This document shows positions 10,360-20,742 of a DNA stretch of 64,000 nucleotides, one piece after another; position 1 is the stretch's first letter, and each line of letters starts with the position of its first letter. The notes under the pieces are model-generated. The model saw nothing but the letters and a program-made list of their open reading frames with translations, did no database searches and was not told the DNA's origin. Made by a program: the position numbers and the translations under genes. Source of the stretch: Adiantum capillus-veneris. Lineage: Eukaryota > Streptophyta > Polypodiopsida > Polypodiales > Pteridaceae. The stretch lies in assembly GCA_014529385.2 (NCBI GenBank), contig CM043963.1, forward strand, positions 69,706,912 through 69,770,911. The letters run 5' to 3'.

Positions 10360-10438
<79 letters not shown>
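10203..10438 (+). repeat. 3' end of the ORF1-like repeat: palindrome plus (CT)n tail
   Basis: A perfect 14-bp palindrome GGTCATATATGACC lies at 10,327-10,340, followed by GGATGATAAT, AATCTAT and a (CT)n run at 10,362-10,438. The same order occurs on the minus strand at 3,055-2,955 with one change in the palindrome (GGTCATATTTGACC). The shared tail suggests that (CT)n is the element's own 3' end, not a chance neighbour. Confidence 0.7.
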
Positions 10439-10440
<2 letters not shown>

Positions 10441-10785
10441 CTCTAGTCATGTCCAATCCCCGGACCCCTCGGTCTAGAGGTGCACAGAGATCATAACCAC
10501 TGGGTTATAATCTAATTTTTATTGGTCAATGCCTATATTTGTGGGTACGAGAAATCTACACACCCATGTCTACATGATAGTGCATGTAGTGGACAAAACC
10601 CCTTTGCCTCTTCTCTAGCTGTAGCAATACACAACATCTTAACATCTGTTCACAGCATATCTTTGTTCAAGGGATTACTTAGCACATTACAGGTTGGCCT
10701 CCAATCTAAGTATCATGCTGTTGAAATCTTTCCAACTTAAGGTCGCATCCGTAGAGAGGAAGAGAGGGATCACCGTTCGACTAAC
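10439..10785. other. no gene recognised
   Basis: Ordinary-composition sequence with a 72-codon ORF (10,522-10,740) without recognisable domains. Nothing else is supported. Confidence 0.3.
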
Positions 10786-10789
10786 TCTA

Positions 10790-11520
10790 ATTTTTTTTCA
10801 TAATCCAAAGGTAGACTTTAATATAAATACTAAATCCAAAATCTATTCTTAAATCTAACCAAATTGAACATATGGCGATTCACGGCTAATTGAATATGGT
10901 TAGTGTGTGAGTTAATAGGTGTCAGATTCTAATGGGAATATACATATTGTTGTGTAACTCGTGTTTGCTCTTTGGGCAAAGCTTTCATTGACATACACTA
11001 AAATCTAACCTAAATCTAATCTAATCTTGAATTGAACATAAATCTAGATCTAATTTAATCTTAAACTCAAAATAAATTTAATGTAGATCTAATCTAATTT
11101 TAAATCGAATCTGAACCTAAATTTAATCTAACTCAAATATAAATTTAATCTAGTTAATCTTAAATCTAAATCTAATCTAATATTAAACTCAACATAAAAC
11201 TAAATCTAATCCAATCTTTAAACCTAAACCTAAATGTAATATAACTTAAATCTAACCTATCTAGCTAATCTTAAATCTTGACTAATCTTAATCGAGCGTA
11301 AATCTAAATCTAACCTAATCTTAAAACCAACATAAACATAAATCTAAATGTAATAATCTAATCATAAATCTAATTTAAACCTTAACCTAATCTTAAGTCT
11401 AAACTAATTTTAAATTTAGCATAAATTTTAAATATAATTTAAATGTAAATTAACCTAATTTTAATTAAATGTAATTTTAAATTTAACCTAACCCTAAATC
11501 TTAATATAACATTTCATTTC
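10790..11520. repeat. AT-rich degenerate short-unit repeat (AATCTAA-like)
   Basis: About 730 bp dominated by variants of TAAATCTAA, TCTAATCTAAT and AACCTAAA. No fixed period survives. A few units (AACCTAAACCTAAA near 11,220; ACCCTAAATC near 11,490) resemble the plant telomere unit CCCTAAA, so an interstitial telomere-like origin is possible but unproven. No coding potential. Confidence 0.7.
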
Positions 11521-11535
11521 ATATTTTCTCTACTT

Positions 11536-11539
11536 TTTT

Positions 11540-11588
<49 letters not shown>

Positions 11589-11680
11589 CCCTTTCTCTTT
11601 CTCTTTGTTTTCTCCTCCCCCCCCCTCTCTTTCTCTCTCTTTGCTTTATATATATCTCTCTCTCATTCTCTCTCTTTACT

Positions 11681-11730
<50 letters not shown>

Positions 11731-11867
11731 CTCTCTTTTCCTCTCTCAATGTGTATGTGTGTATGCATTCTTTGTTTATGCACGTGTGTGTGCGTATGTG
11801 TTTGTTGTTTATGCATGTGTGTACTCTCTCTCTCTCTCTCTCTATCTTTCTTTCAAAGACACAATGT

Positions 11868-11936
<69 letters not shown>

Positions 11937-12041
11937 GGGAAGGGAACATGAGAGAGAAGAGAGGGAAGGAGCATACCTGGCTCTTCTTCCTCTCCTTGTG
12001 TGTGTGTGTGTGTGTGTTGGGGGGGGGGGGGGGGGGGGGGA
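11536..12041. repeat. compound microsatellite: CT, GT, GA, GT, poly-G
   Basis: Successive blocks: (CT)n at about 11,542-11,584 and 11,680-11,728, mixed TGTG/TATG to 11,820, (CT)n to 11,843, (TG)n at about 11,867-11,892, (AG)n at about 11,893-11,930, (TG)n at about 11,998-12,017, and a run of about 22 G ending near 12,041. All ORFs here, on both strands, are simple-sequence translation. Confidence 0.95.
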
Positions 12042-12085
12042 GAAAGACACAGAGATAGGGACAGCGCGGGTTACCTCTTTTGCTT

Positions 12086-12128
12086 GAGCGCCAAAAACTC
12101 GGATATGAGATCTGAGTTTCTGGCGCTC
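12086..12128. repeat. small hairpin, 15-bp arms
   Basis: GAGCGCCAAAAACTC and its inverted partner GAGTTTCTGGCGCTC (14 of 15 pair) surround a 13-nt loop. It lies between the poly-G tract and the integrase remnant of element P. Confidence 0.8.
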
Positions 12129-12189
12129 TTGATTTATTTTTACCCCTGTCGGTGTCGCTATAGGCATCACTATGCAACAATGAAAATAC

Positions 12190-14000
12190 GCTAATGTGAA
12201 GTACCTCTTGTAGTTATCTAATAGCTCATTTACAAAGTGGGTTCCTTGATCAATGGTGATCTCTAAAGGGCATCTAGACCTACCAAAGATGTTCTCTTAA
12301 AAAGTTTTTAAACTATGATTGATGTGTAATCAAGGGTTGCCACCACCTCCACCCATTTAGTAGCACAGTCTGTGGCTACTAGAAGATACCTTATATTGCA
12401 TAGTTGGCAAACAATTTGATTGGCCCAACAAAATCAATACCCCATCTTTTAAATGGAAGCCATGCCAAAAATATTTTCAAGGGATGGTTAACCTGGCAAG
12501 TTGGTTTGGGGGTGCACCATTGGTAGGAATCACAAGATTGAGCATATTGCACTGCATCTCAAAAAATGCATGGCCATGTTATGTGCCCTAGGTAGTGGCT
12601 ACCTGTGATACTAGAGTGATAAGTTTTCAAAATGTCCCATGTTGCCAATCACATTGTAAGGCTTAATTTTGATAAGAAATCTTCTTTTTCTGAGCTTGAT
12701 AATCTGGCGGGTAATAACCTGTGGACAAGAGAAGCAAAACATCTGGATACCAATATGTGATAGTGTCTGCCTTAAAAAGAAAGCTTCCAGGGAGGTCGTT
12801 CTCTACTCCTATTTGCTGACTCCCCTGACTAGATCCTAGAGAGATGGTCAACCATCTGGTGCTCCTTGCCAGGGCAAAGGACAATCTCAAAGTCAAATTC
12901 CTGAAACAGCAATAACCGCCTCCAAGCACGCCCTAACACACTTGTTGAGAAGATACTTGAGAGCGTTATGGTCAATTATGACTACAAATTCTACACCTAG
13001 AAGGTAATGCCTAAACTTTTGTTCAAGCCCTCTCTCTCAGTGGAGCTATAGTTTCTCTCAACCTTTGTGAGTAGCCATCCTGCATAGTAGCAGATAGGTA
13101 GGTCGCTTGTACTCCTTACTAGGTTGGGTAAGGACTGCGCATATAGGTGTGATGTTGGCATCACTGTGCACATGAAAAATGAATGACAATTTGGTGCGAC
13201 TAAGATGGTTGTATGTGTGAGGCACTTCTTCAAATAATTGAAGGCTAGCTCTTCTATAGAGGACCATTAAAAAGATTGTTCTAGACTAGTTAGGCGAGAC
13301 AGAGGCTTAGCAATATCATCATGCATTCTTATAAACTGCTAATGGTAGAAAGTGTGACCTACAAAGCTATGCACTCCTTTGGAATTGATTGTCCTAGACA
13401 TGTGTAAGATGGCGATAACCTTTTTTGGGTTAGGGGCAAGTCCTTTAGCTAATACACTATAGCCCAACAGAGTGGCTTGGGTGACCATAAAATGACACTT
13501 ATTGGGGATGAATTTCAAATTTATCTCACGACGACAGTGAGCAAAAATGAGGACCATTGGCTCCATGTGTTCTTAGAAACATTCCAATGGACTTGCAAAA
13601 CCTTGGCCCAAGAAGCAAGAAAAGTCATCCAAAAAAATCCACATAAACTAATTGAGGAAGAGCTCAAGCACAAAGTAGGCCGTTCTATTCAAGGAAGGTG
13701 GTGCATTCTTCAAGACAAAGGGCATCTTCTTGAAGATGAAGACTCTCCATGGAGTAATAAAAGATTTCTTGATTCTATAATCTCCTAAAATGCCCACCTG
13801 ATTGTAGCCGTTGAGGCAGTTCATAAAAGTAAGCAGAGCATGGCTGGCTACATCAGAAAATGGGGTCGGAAAGCCATCTTGGATATTGACCTTATTGAGA
13901 GATCTAAAGTCTACAAAAACCTTGATGTTGTTTGAACTCTTCTTTCGTGTGATAACCATCGAGGAGAGCCACCGTGTGTGTTCAATGGGCTCAATGGTAC
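12190..14000 (-). pseudogene. element P (old Ty3/gypsy), pol 3' half: RT, RNase H, integrase
   Basis: On the minus strand the order is RT (14,000-13,340: VFVDFRSLNKVNIQDGFPTP, GYNQVGI, FITPW, then PNKCHFMVTQATLLGYSV), RNase H (about 13,270-12,890: VHSDANI, VERNYSSTEREGL, FRHYLLGVEFVVIIDHNAL) and the start of the integrase core (about 12,450-12,190: WGIDFVGPI). Every domain is cut by stops and frameshifts, so this is an old copy. Its RT is interrupted at 14,000 by element B. The upstream part continues at 26,182 (NPKYAIAVKKKIDKMLAIG), which is the RT segment expected just before the break. Confidence 0.8.
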
Positions 14001-16475
14001 TGAGGCAGTCCGGGGCGGGCAACAAGAAGAGCGGCCTCTAAACACCCTTCAAGGCTCCCGTGCTGCTCAATTGGGGCTGGGGCAAGCACAATTAGAGACA
14101 ACAACAACCCACAGCCAGAAACCAAACAAGCAAAGGGGCACCACCTAGTTGTAGATGCGAACTAGGACGCACGTGATATCTCCTTGTACTCAAACACACA
14201 AAGAGAGGGGAATGCAAGATAGCCACACACATCAAACACAAACATTCACCACGCCAAAGAGAGGTAAAGAGCACAAATCAACTTGAGCAACTCAGTCTTA
14301 GCCTTAAAGACTAGATGCACACAAAGCTTGATGAGAAATAGAGAGACAACACAAAACTTGACCTTGTTGCCAATACACAAATTGTCTTAGGGTCACGAGA
14401 GCCCTCTCACCGAGCACCCTCTTACAATTGACTTTTTAGGCAAACAATTCAACAAGCCTTCAAACCATCAAGCATGAAATAGCACAACAAACTTCAAGGA
14501 CAATATACCTTCAACCACTTGATGAGCCAACTTATCAAGTCAATTTGGAGAGAAGAGACGTAGTTGCAGCATACAATTGCACCCAAAACTATGAATCTTA
14601 TTTATGGACAAGAGTAGGCTACGAGTGTGATGCAGAGTATGGTATCACTCCACTCCTCTAGATGGCATAACTAACTTCAAGCTTCTCCATGCACCTATGT
14701 GTAGTGATGGAATAGAGCACTCACAATGCACACACTCTACACAACTAGTCTTGAAGAGTTGTGTGTTATGTGTTGAGAATGGTGTGGTGTAGTGTGATCA
14801 TGTGTTATTTACAAGGGAGAGAAGGGCTCTGTTTATAGGTTTTAGATCCCCGATAAGGATTAGACCTAATCAAGTTTATTTGAAGAAATCAAAGATTATG
14901 CATATTTTATTTTTTTTAAATAAGGGTGGGTCTCTCCTATCCTTTGAGTCACATGGATGTGGGCTCAAGGGAAGAGAATTATTGAGGATGAAAGGAGAGA
15001 GGATTGAGTGAATAATTTGGGAGTGCCTACTCTAGTAGAGGGTGGATTTTACAATAAGGTTAGTGGTTAGTAGTTAGTAATTATCACTATAAAATATTTA
15101 CAAAATATTTAGAGAAGGGATAAGCTTGTAAAGCAAGGTTGAAGCTTGGAGAAGTTGACATTCACCTCTTTACATCACCGATAGAAGAAGCGGTGAGCAT
15201 GGCGAAGTAGCGCGTGTCGATGAAGCTATGTTATCTTCAAACCTTGGAAAATTCATGATAAAAGCCTTCATTTACAGAGGTTAACCTTGGATGTTTGTTG
15301 ATTTTTTGAAGTTCTTTACAAAGTTGAAGAGAGTATGGTAATATGGACATATATGTAGAGAGAAAGGGGAGCAACTAGGGGTGTAGAAATGGAGGATGAA
15401 GGCTATGGAGGTGTGAGAGAAGTGGCAATGGTGAAGAGGGTGAATTAGGACATGGGAGTTGCAGGTTTGGGAGTGGGAAGGAAAGGGATGAGTGTGCATG
15501 TGGGTGGGAGTGTGAAAATGTGAGAGAAGAGTAAGAGGATCCTTGTGTGCATAGAGTGGGTAGACTGGGTCGCACAAAACAATTCACCAAAATTCATGCT
15601 TATCTCCAAAAATGCTGAAATATTTATGTAAAATACTCAGCTCACGAGATTTATTTTTTATGTTGACAACTTTTGCTGATTCGGATGATAGAAGGGTGCC
15701 AAAATTCGCCCAAAAAGCTGTGTATTGTGGGACTGCAAAGGTGCTTATGTGGGACCCTTTTTGGTTGAATTCTCCTTATACATCCAAAGGTGAGCCCCCC
15801 ATGAGCCATGCCATGACCTAAGGAATCCAAGTGGCCCTTGCCACATACATGGATGATGAATTTTGAAGAATAAAAAAAATTTGCACATGATAGACCTAGT
15901 GCTTGGATTTTTCCTAGCCCTTGTCTTTATGAGCACATGGTGTATGGAAAAAATATGTGCAGGACCCATGAAGGAATATCATGATAGGAGTTTTTTTTTT
16001 TTTTTGGGTGAAAGATTAAAATATGCAAGTGAGAAAATATCTAGTGAAAGTGAGTGACAGTGTAGAAACAAATTTCGACTTCCACGAGGGTGCGGGATGA
16101 AATATATGGGTTCATTTTGTAAAAATAAATATTATGGGGTATGTACACACTAACATAGAAATATTTCATGCCATGAAAGGATGCAAAGAGATTTATAAAA
16201 ATGCACACTTAGGTCTGATAACGCACACCTAAGAATATGTATTTATATAAATACAAATTTTTTGAAAAAAACCCTTTATACTTAGGTCCTTTATTTGATG
16301 AAAAATATTTACATGTAAAGAGGACCGTAATATTATAAATTTATTTTTTGGTCTCCTAGCCCGATGACTCGCTCAATGATTTGATATATAAAAAAATATG
16401 ATAAAAACCTAAACGCACGCACACTATTTATAATGAAAAAGCAAGCCTAGTCATTGTGCTAGGGTGTTTTTGTGG
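14001..16475 (-). repeat. element B, 3' LTR (left copy)
   Basis: About 2,475 bp, starting TGAGGCAGTCCGGGGCGGG and ending GTGCTAGGGTGTTTTTGTGG. It is nearly the same as 23,708-26,181: I counted about 30 differences by eye, several of them in a T-run and short indels, so about 98-99% identity. Element B reads on the minus strand, so this is its downstream LTR. A TATA-like CCTATAAACAG lies near 14,835 on the minus strand. Next to the internal side is a purine tract (TAGGGGAGGGC on the minus strand, near 16,488). Confidence 0.92.
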
Positions 16476-16784
16476 GTTTATTTAGCCCTCCCCTAGATGA
16501 TGGTACATTCATGTACAATCAAAAGGCATATCTTCCAATGAGAGTGTTTTTCGATCCTTCATGATATTTGGTGGCTTAGTTGAATCTTCATCTTGTAGTA
16601 CCAAGATCAAAGACTTACATGGTATTGTAGTTGTTCCATGCTCTTGTAGATCATCTAGTAGAACTCGAATCAAGTAAGGCTTTAATCAATACCCATTCAC
16701 GTTCTTGGGGTGCTCCTTGCCATCCAAATCCATGAGTTGATAGTAGCTAGAGTTGAAGGTTTTCTTGACAATGTATGGTCCCTG
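16476..16784 (-). promoter_or_regulatory. element B polypurine tract and 3' untranslated region
   Basis: On the minus strand TAGGGGAGGGCTAAATAAA abuts the LTR start and is the likely plus-strand primer. The remaining about 280 bp carry the end of the integrase C-terminal tail in broken frame (the + strand text near 16,690-16,780 is its complement) and nothing else. Confidence 0.7.
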
Positions 16785-17501
16785 TCATGTTGTATTGAAC
16801 TTCACATCAAAGCGATTGTCAAGGCGATTATCGTACCTTAGCACCAAATCTCCTTCCTTGATCCCTTTGTCTTTCAACTTTTTTTCGAGCTTGTCCTTTA
16901 TTTGCGTAGCATTTCTTTTATAGCACTCAAAAGCCACCTCCCGTTTCCATTCTAGTTCTGCGAGGGTGAGAAGTCGATCTTCCCATGCTGCTTCTTCGCC
17001 TTGTGCCACCTTTCCATGAAGTCGCATTGTTGGAATGTTGAGCTCGATGGGTTGCAAAGTTTCTTGACCATAGACTAGGTGGAAGGGTGTGAACTCTGTC
17101 GCTTCCTTGTAGGTAGTTCGATAGGCCCACAATGCTCCATCCAAGAAGTCATCCCATAGCTTTGTCTTGTTCTTTACCATCTTCCGGATGATTCCTGCAA
17201 TGATACCATTAGCCTTCTCTACCAAACCATTTGACTGAGGGTAGTAGGGTGTGCTATGTCGATGTATAATGTGAAGCTCATCACAAACTTCCGTGAGCAA
17301 GCCCTTCCTAAACCCTGGACCATTATCAGAAACAATCTCCAAAGGTGTGCCAAATCTGCAACAAATGTGAGTGTACACAAACTTGCTAGCTGTCCTCTCA
17401 TTCACTCTTGCCACACTTTGAGCTTCTACCCACCTAGTCATGTAGTCCACAGCCACTAGAATGTAGAGTTTACCATTCTTTGTTCTAGGCAGAGGACCCA
17501 T
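16785..17501 (-). pseudogene. element B integrase core and C-terminal domain
   Basis: A 238-codon frame with the catalytic-core features of a Ty3/gypsy integrase: MGPLPRTKNGK just after the first Asp, VSDNGPGF (second Asp), and GLVEKANGI (Glu), then LWAYRTTYKEAT and HLVYGQETLQP, and the C-terminal GDLVLRYDNR. The first catalytic Asp (in the WGID motif) lies just upstream in another frame: the zinc-binding part ends with a stop near 17,521. The enzyme joins cDNA to chromosomal DNA. The D, D and E residues are all visible, but not in one open frame. Confidence 0.88.
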
Positions 17502-17520
17502 AGCATCAATGCCCCATTTT

Positions 17521-18048
17521 TCAAATGGACCATTTGCAAGGACTAACTAACGTGGACCATGTAAGACACTTGTTTCCATTAATCTGACAATTGTGGCACC
17601 TTTTACACCAATGTTGAACATCAATGTGCAAGCTTGGCCAAACATATCTGGCAAGTAAAATCTCTTTTGCAGTGAGTTCCTGTGCAAAATGACCACCACA
17701 CGCTTCCTCATGCAAATCTTCAAGAATGGCTGGAATCTCCTTGGTTGTTGGTATTCTCCTACAAACTTGATCTTTTGTCCTTTGGTAAAGGGCACCTTCC
17801 AAAAGAAAATATGAACTCGTCTTCTTAATGAGCCTCCGCTTTTGAGCCTTTGTGAAGCCCTCTGGAAACTCGCCCTCTAAAATGTATCTCACAATGGGAG
17901 CCAATGACTCCATCCCTTGGTACCTTGGTTGCTTTATTACTATTGCTGCCATGATGACCTGCACTTCACTCTCAACACATGCAACTTCTTTTTGTGCAAG
18001 TAAATTTTCATCTTCATTTTGTTTCCTATGGATATGATATAGTTGCAC
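17521..18048 (-). pseudogene. element B integrase zinc-binding region
   Basis: 175 codons with the H-H-C-C integrase N-terminal domain: LHEEACGGHFAQELT (His residues) and WCKRCHNCQ (Cys pair), preceded by LEGALYQRTKDQVCRRIP. The first about 25 residues (QLYHIHRKQNEDEN) are the last part of the second RNase H. The frame is cut from the rest of RNase H by a stop near 18,050. Confidence 0.85.
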
Positions 18049-18051
18049 TTC

Positions 18052-19533
18052 TTCAAATCAATTAAACAACCTACGAATGGCATGAACTTTTGTCCTTAGG
18101 TTTTCATTCTTGCATTCCCAAATGCCTAAAATCTACTTCACAATGAGAAGTGCATCTCCCTTTACCATGAGACGTCGTATACCTTGGCCAATGCACATTT
18201 TTAAACCATGAAGTAGTGTGTCATATTCTGCTTCATTGTTGCTAGTTGAACATGGTAGATTGACCTTCTCTTTCATGACCACCTCTCCACTTGGGTTGAG
18301 CAATACTAGCCCTCCCCCTGCTTTTCCTGTAACTCGTCGAAAAGCTCCATCAAAGAACAAGGTAAAATCATTAGGAATACTTTTAGGTGGTGGCAATGGT
18401 AAGGTCTTTACTTCAGGCACCTTAATCTCCTTCTCATGTACCCTATAAGTAAGGATCCCTACCAATTGTGCACGCACACTATCTTCTACTTTGAAAGAGT
18501 ATTGAAACTCTTGCAAATCCACAATCCACTTTGAGATCCTGGTACTAAGATTCATTTGAGATGACACCCAAGGGAACAAATTTTCTGTAGTGAGAATTAC
18601 AAAAGGTTTTGGTGGCAGGTAGGATCTAAACTTTCTCACCGCAAAAATGAGAGAAAGCATCATGAGTTCTGCTTCTGTGTAGCCTCTCTCCAAGGAATTC
18701 ATGACCCTACTAGCAAAGTAGATGGGTCGCATTCTGGTACTGTGGGGATCTTGTTGTAGTAACACAGCACCAATTGTTTCCTTCCCAACACTAGAGATAA
18801 CAAAGAATGTATACTCCCAACAAGGAGGCATGAGTGTTGGTAGCTCTGACAAAATGACTTTAATGTTACAAAAGTACTCTTCAAGCTCATCAGACCATGC
18901 AAATTCTACTTCTTGTGTCAACTTTTGCAAAGGATGAAGCAACTCCGAAGCTAAGTGAATAAAGCATGACATATACTTCACCTTTTGAATGAATGAGATG
19001 ACCTCTTTGAGATTCTTGGGTGATGGGAGCTCAATAAGAGCCTTTGCCTTTGAAGGATCCACCTCGATGCCTTTATAGGAAACCTTGTGACCAAGCAAGA
19101 TCACTTCATCCTCACCTATGTGACATTTGTCGGGGTTGAGTTGACCTCCCATGTCGTAGAGATTCTTTAAACCTTCTTCTACCCTTTGTAGATGCAATGA
19201 TTTTGAGCTATAAATGCAGAAATCATCAATGAACACCCTAATTGACTTCCCAAAGAATGATTGAAACACCATGTTTATGAAACGTTGGAATGTTGCAGGA
19301 GCATTTGTCAGACCAAATGGCATGACTCTAAAAGCATAACAACCCCAAGGAGTGATAAAGGTTGTTTTCAATTGATCTTCCAATGCGATACCTATTTGAA
19401 AGTAACCTGAGTAGCCATCACACATAATGTAATTCTCATGACCAGCTACCTCATTTAGTATCTCATCTTGAAATGGGAGGGGAAAGTGATCTCTTTTTGT
19501 TGCCTCATTGAGTGGACGGTAATCCACACACAC
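18052..19533 (-). pseudogene. element B reverse transcriptase and dual RNase H
   Basis: 466 codons from MCVDYRPLNEATKRDHFPLP, then [30 protein letters not shown] and the catalytic FIDDF (usual YVDD). The thumb has LLGHKVSYKGIEVDPSK. The gypsy RNase H follows (about codons 250-340: RPIYFASRVMNSLERGYTEAE). A second, archaeal-type RNase H starts at about codon 385 with FFDGAFRRVTGKAGGGLVL and has SNNEAEYDTLLHGLK and VKGDALLIVK. Two in-frame stops then cut its last part (to 18,052). A TAG at 19,534 separates this frame from the RT N-terminus, at a position where family members have Trp. Confidence 0.9.
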
Positions 19534-19536
19534 CCT

Positions 19537-20631
19537 CTACATGCCGTTTTTCTTAGGAGTGACAACAACGGGAGAGACCCACTCTGAATTCTCCACTGGA
19601 TAAATGAAACCTGCTGCTAGAAGCTTTCTTACCTCCTTGAGTAAAGCTTGCTCCTTGATGACTCCTAGCCTTCGTAGCTTCTCAGCCTTAGGTGTGGCCT
19701 CTGGCTTCAACTCAATTTTGTGTTGAACAGCATCTACTCCACGCACATCGGTGTAGTCTTTAGAAAAAATCCTAGGAAATTTCCTTAGCACACATTTGAA
19801 CTCCTCTCTTTCGTCCTTTGTAAGTGTTGTAGACAACATACCTTCTAACATTCCTTCATCTTGCACATTTTGGTTCTCTTGGGAACCTACCTCTTCCAAA
19901 CCTGGGCAAGAGGTCTCTTGGTTGTTTGGCTTAAACCTTACCCCCATGACTTCGATGGAAGACTCCTCTTCAGTAATGCTGCCGCTACTTTCTCCTTCTG
20001 AAGTGCTATCAATCCAGCCTTCCTCCGTCTCACTTTGAGACGATTCTTCATGGAGCTCCTCTTGGCGTTGCTCCTTCATGTCAAAGACAACCTTCTTATG
20101 ATTGCCATTCCTAAAAATTAATTTTCCACTCTCCCAATCCTGCAAAGCTCGCATTTTCATTAGCCATGGTCTTCCTAGGATAAATGGATAACCACTTCCC
20201 TTGGTCGACATAACATAAAAATCCACCGCCTTCTTAATGCCAAAGGCCTCTACAAAAACATTTTTACAAATGCCAACACACCTAGCTTTGCTATTGTTTG
20301 CCATCTTCACTTTGATTTCAGGTGTCTCATGGATGTGCATGCCTAGTCTTTGCATGAGTCCCTCTGTCATGATGCAAATTTGTGCACCCCCATCCACTAG
20401 ACCTTTCCTAACCAATCTTCCTTTGATGTAAAAATCTAGCACATGTGTAATATCCTCATTCATTTCAGCATGTGCAATTTTTATAACAAGAACACTCTCT
20501 TTTATCTTTCTCCTAGTGCTAACTGCCTTTGTTAAATCCCTCCTAACTTGTGGGCATAATGCAAGAAACTGAGGCCATGAGATAGCAGGACCCTCACCTC
20601 TCATGTCTTCCAGTAGGTTGTATGGAGCCAT
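19537..20631 (-). pseudogene. element B protease and RT N-terminus
   Basis: 364 codons. The aspartic protease centre is LVDGGAQICIMTEGLMQRLG: D-G-G-A replaces the usual D-[ST]-G-A, so activity is doubtful unless the shift is tolerated. The flap-like region is FILGRPWLMKMRAL. An acidic linker (SSQSETEEGWIDSTSEGES) follows, then QHKIELKPEATPKAEKLRR and the RT entry GFIYPVENSEWVSPVVVTPK. It ends at the TAG at 19,534-19,536. Confidence 0.85.
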
Positions 20632-20742
20632 ACCATGTCCAAGAGGGAAGTCTTGGAGGTTGATACGACGTCGAGTCCTCTTAGCTTCCTTGGTCTCCTT
20701 TTCCTTCTTTTCTCGTCCATGGTCACTTTGTGATGTAACCCC

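Noticed and set aside
10577-10600. Possible CACTA right terminus (TAGTGCATGTAGTGG)
   Set aside because: No matching CACTACATG-type end or 3-bp duplication was found near the left side of the CACTA element.
11605-12194. Several long ORFs on both strands
   Set aside because: All are translations of CT, GT, GA and G runs.
17256-17459. + strand ORFs across element B integrase
   Set aside because: They are antisense to the integrase core motifs.
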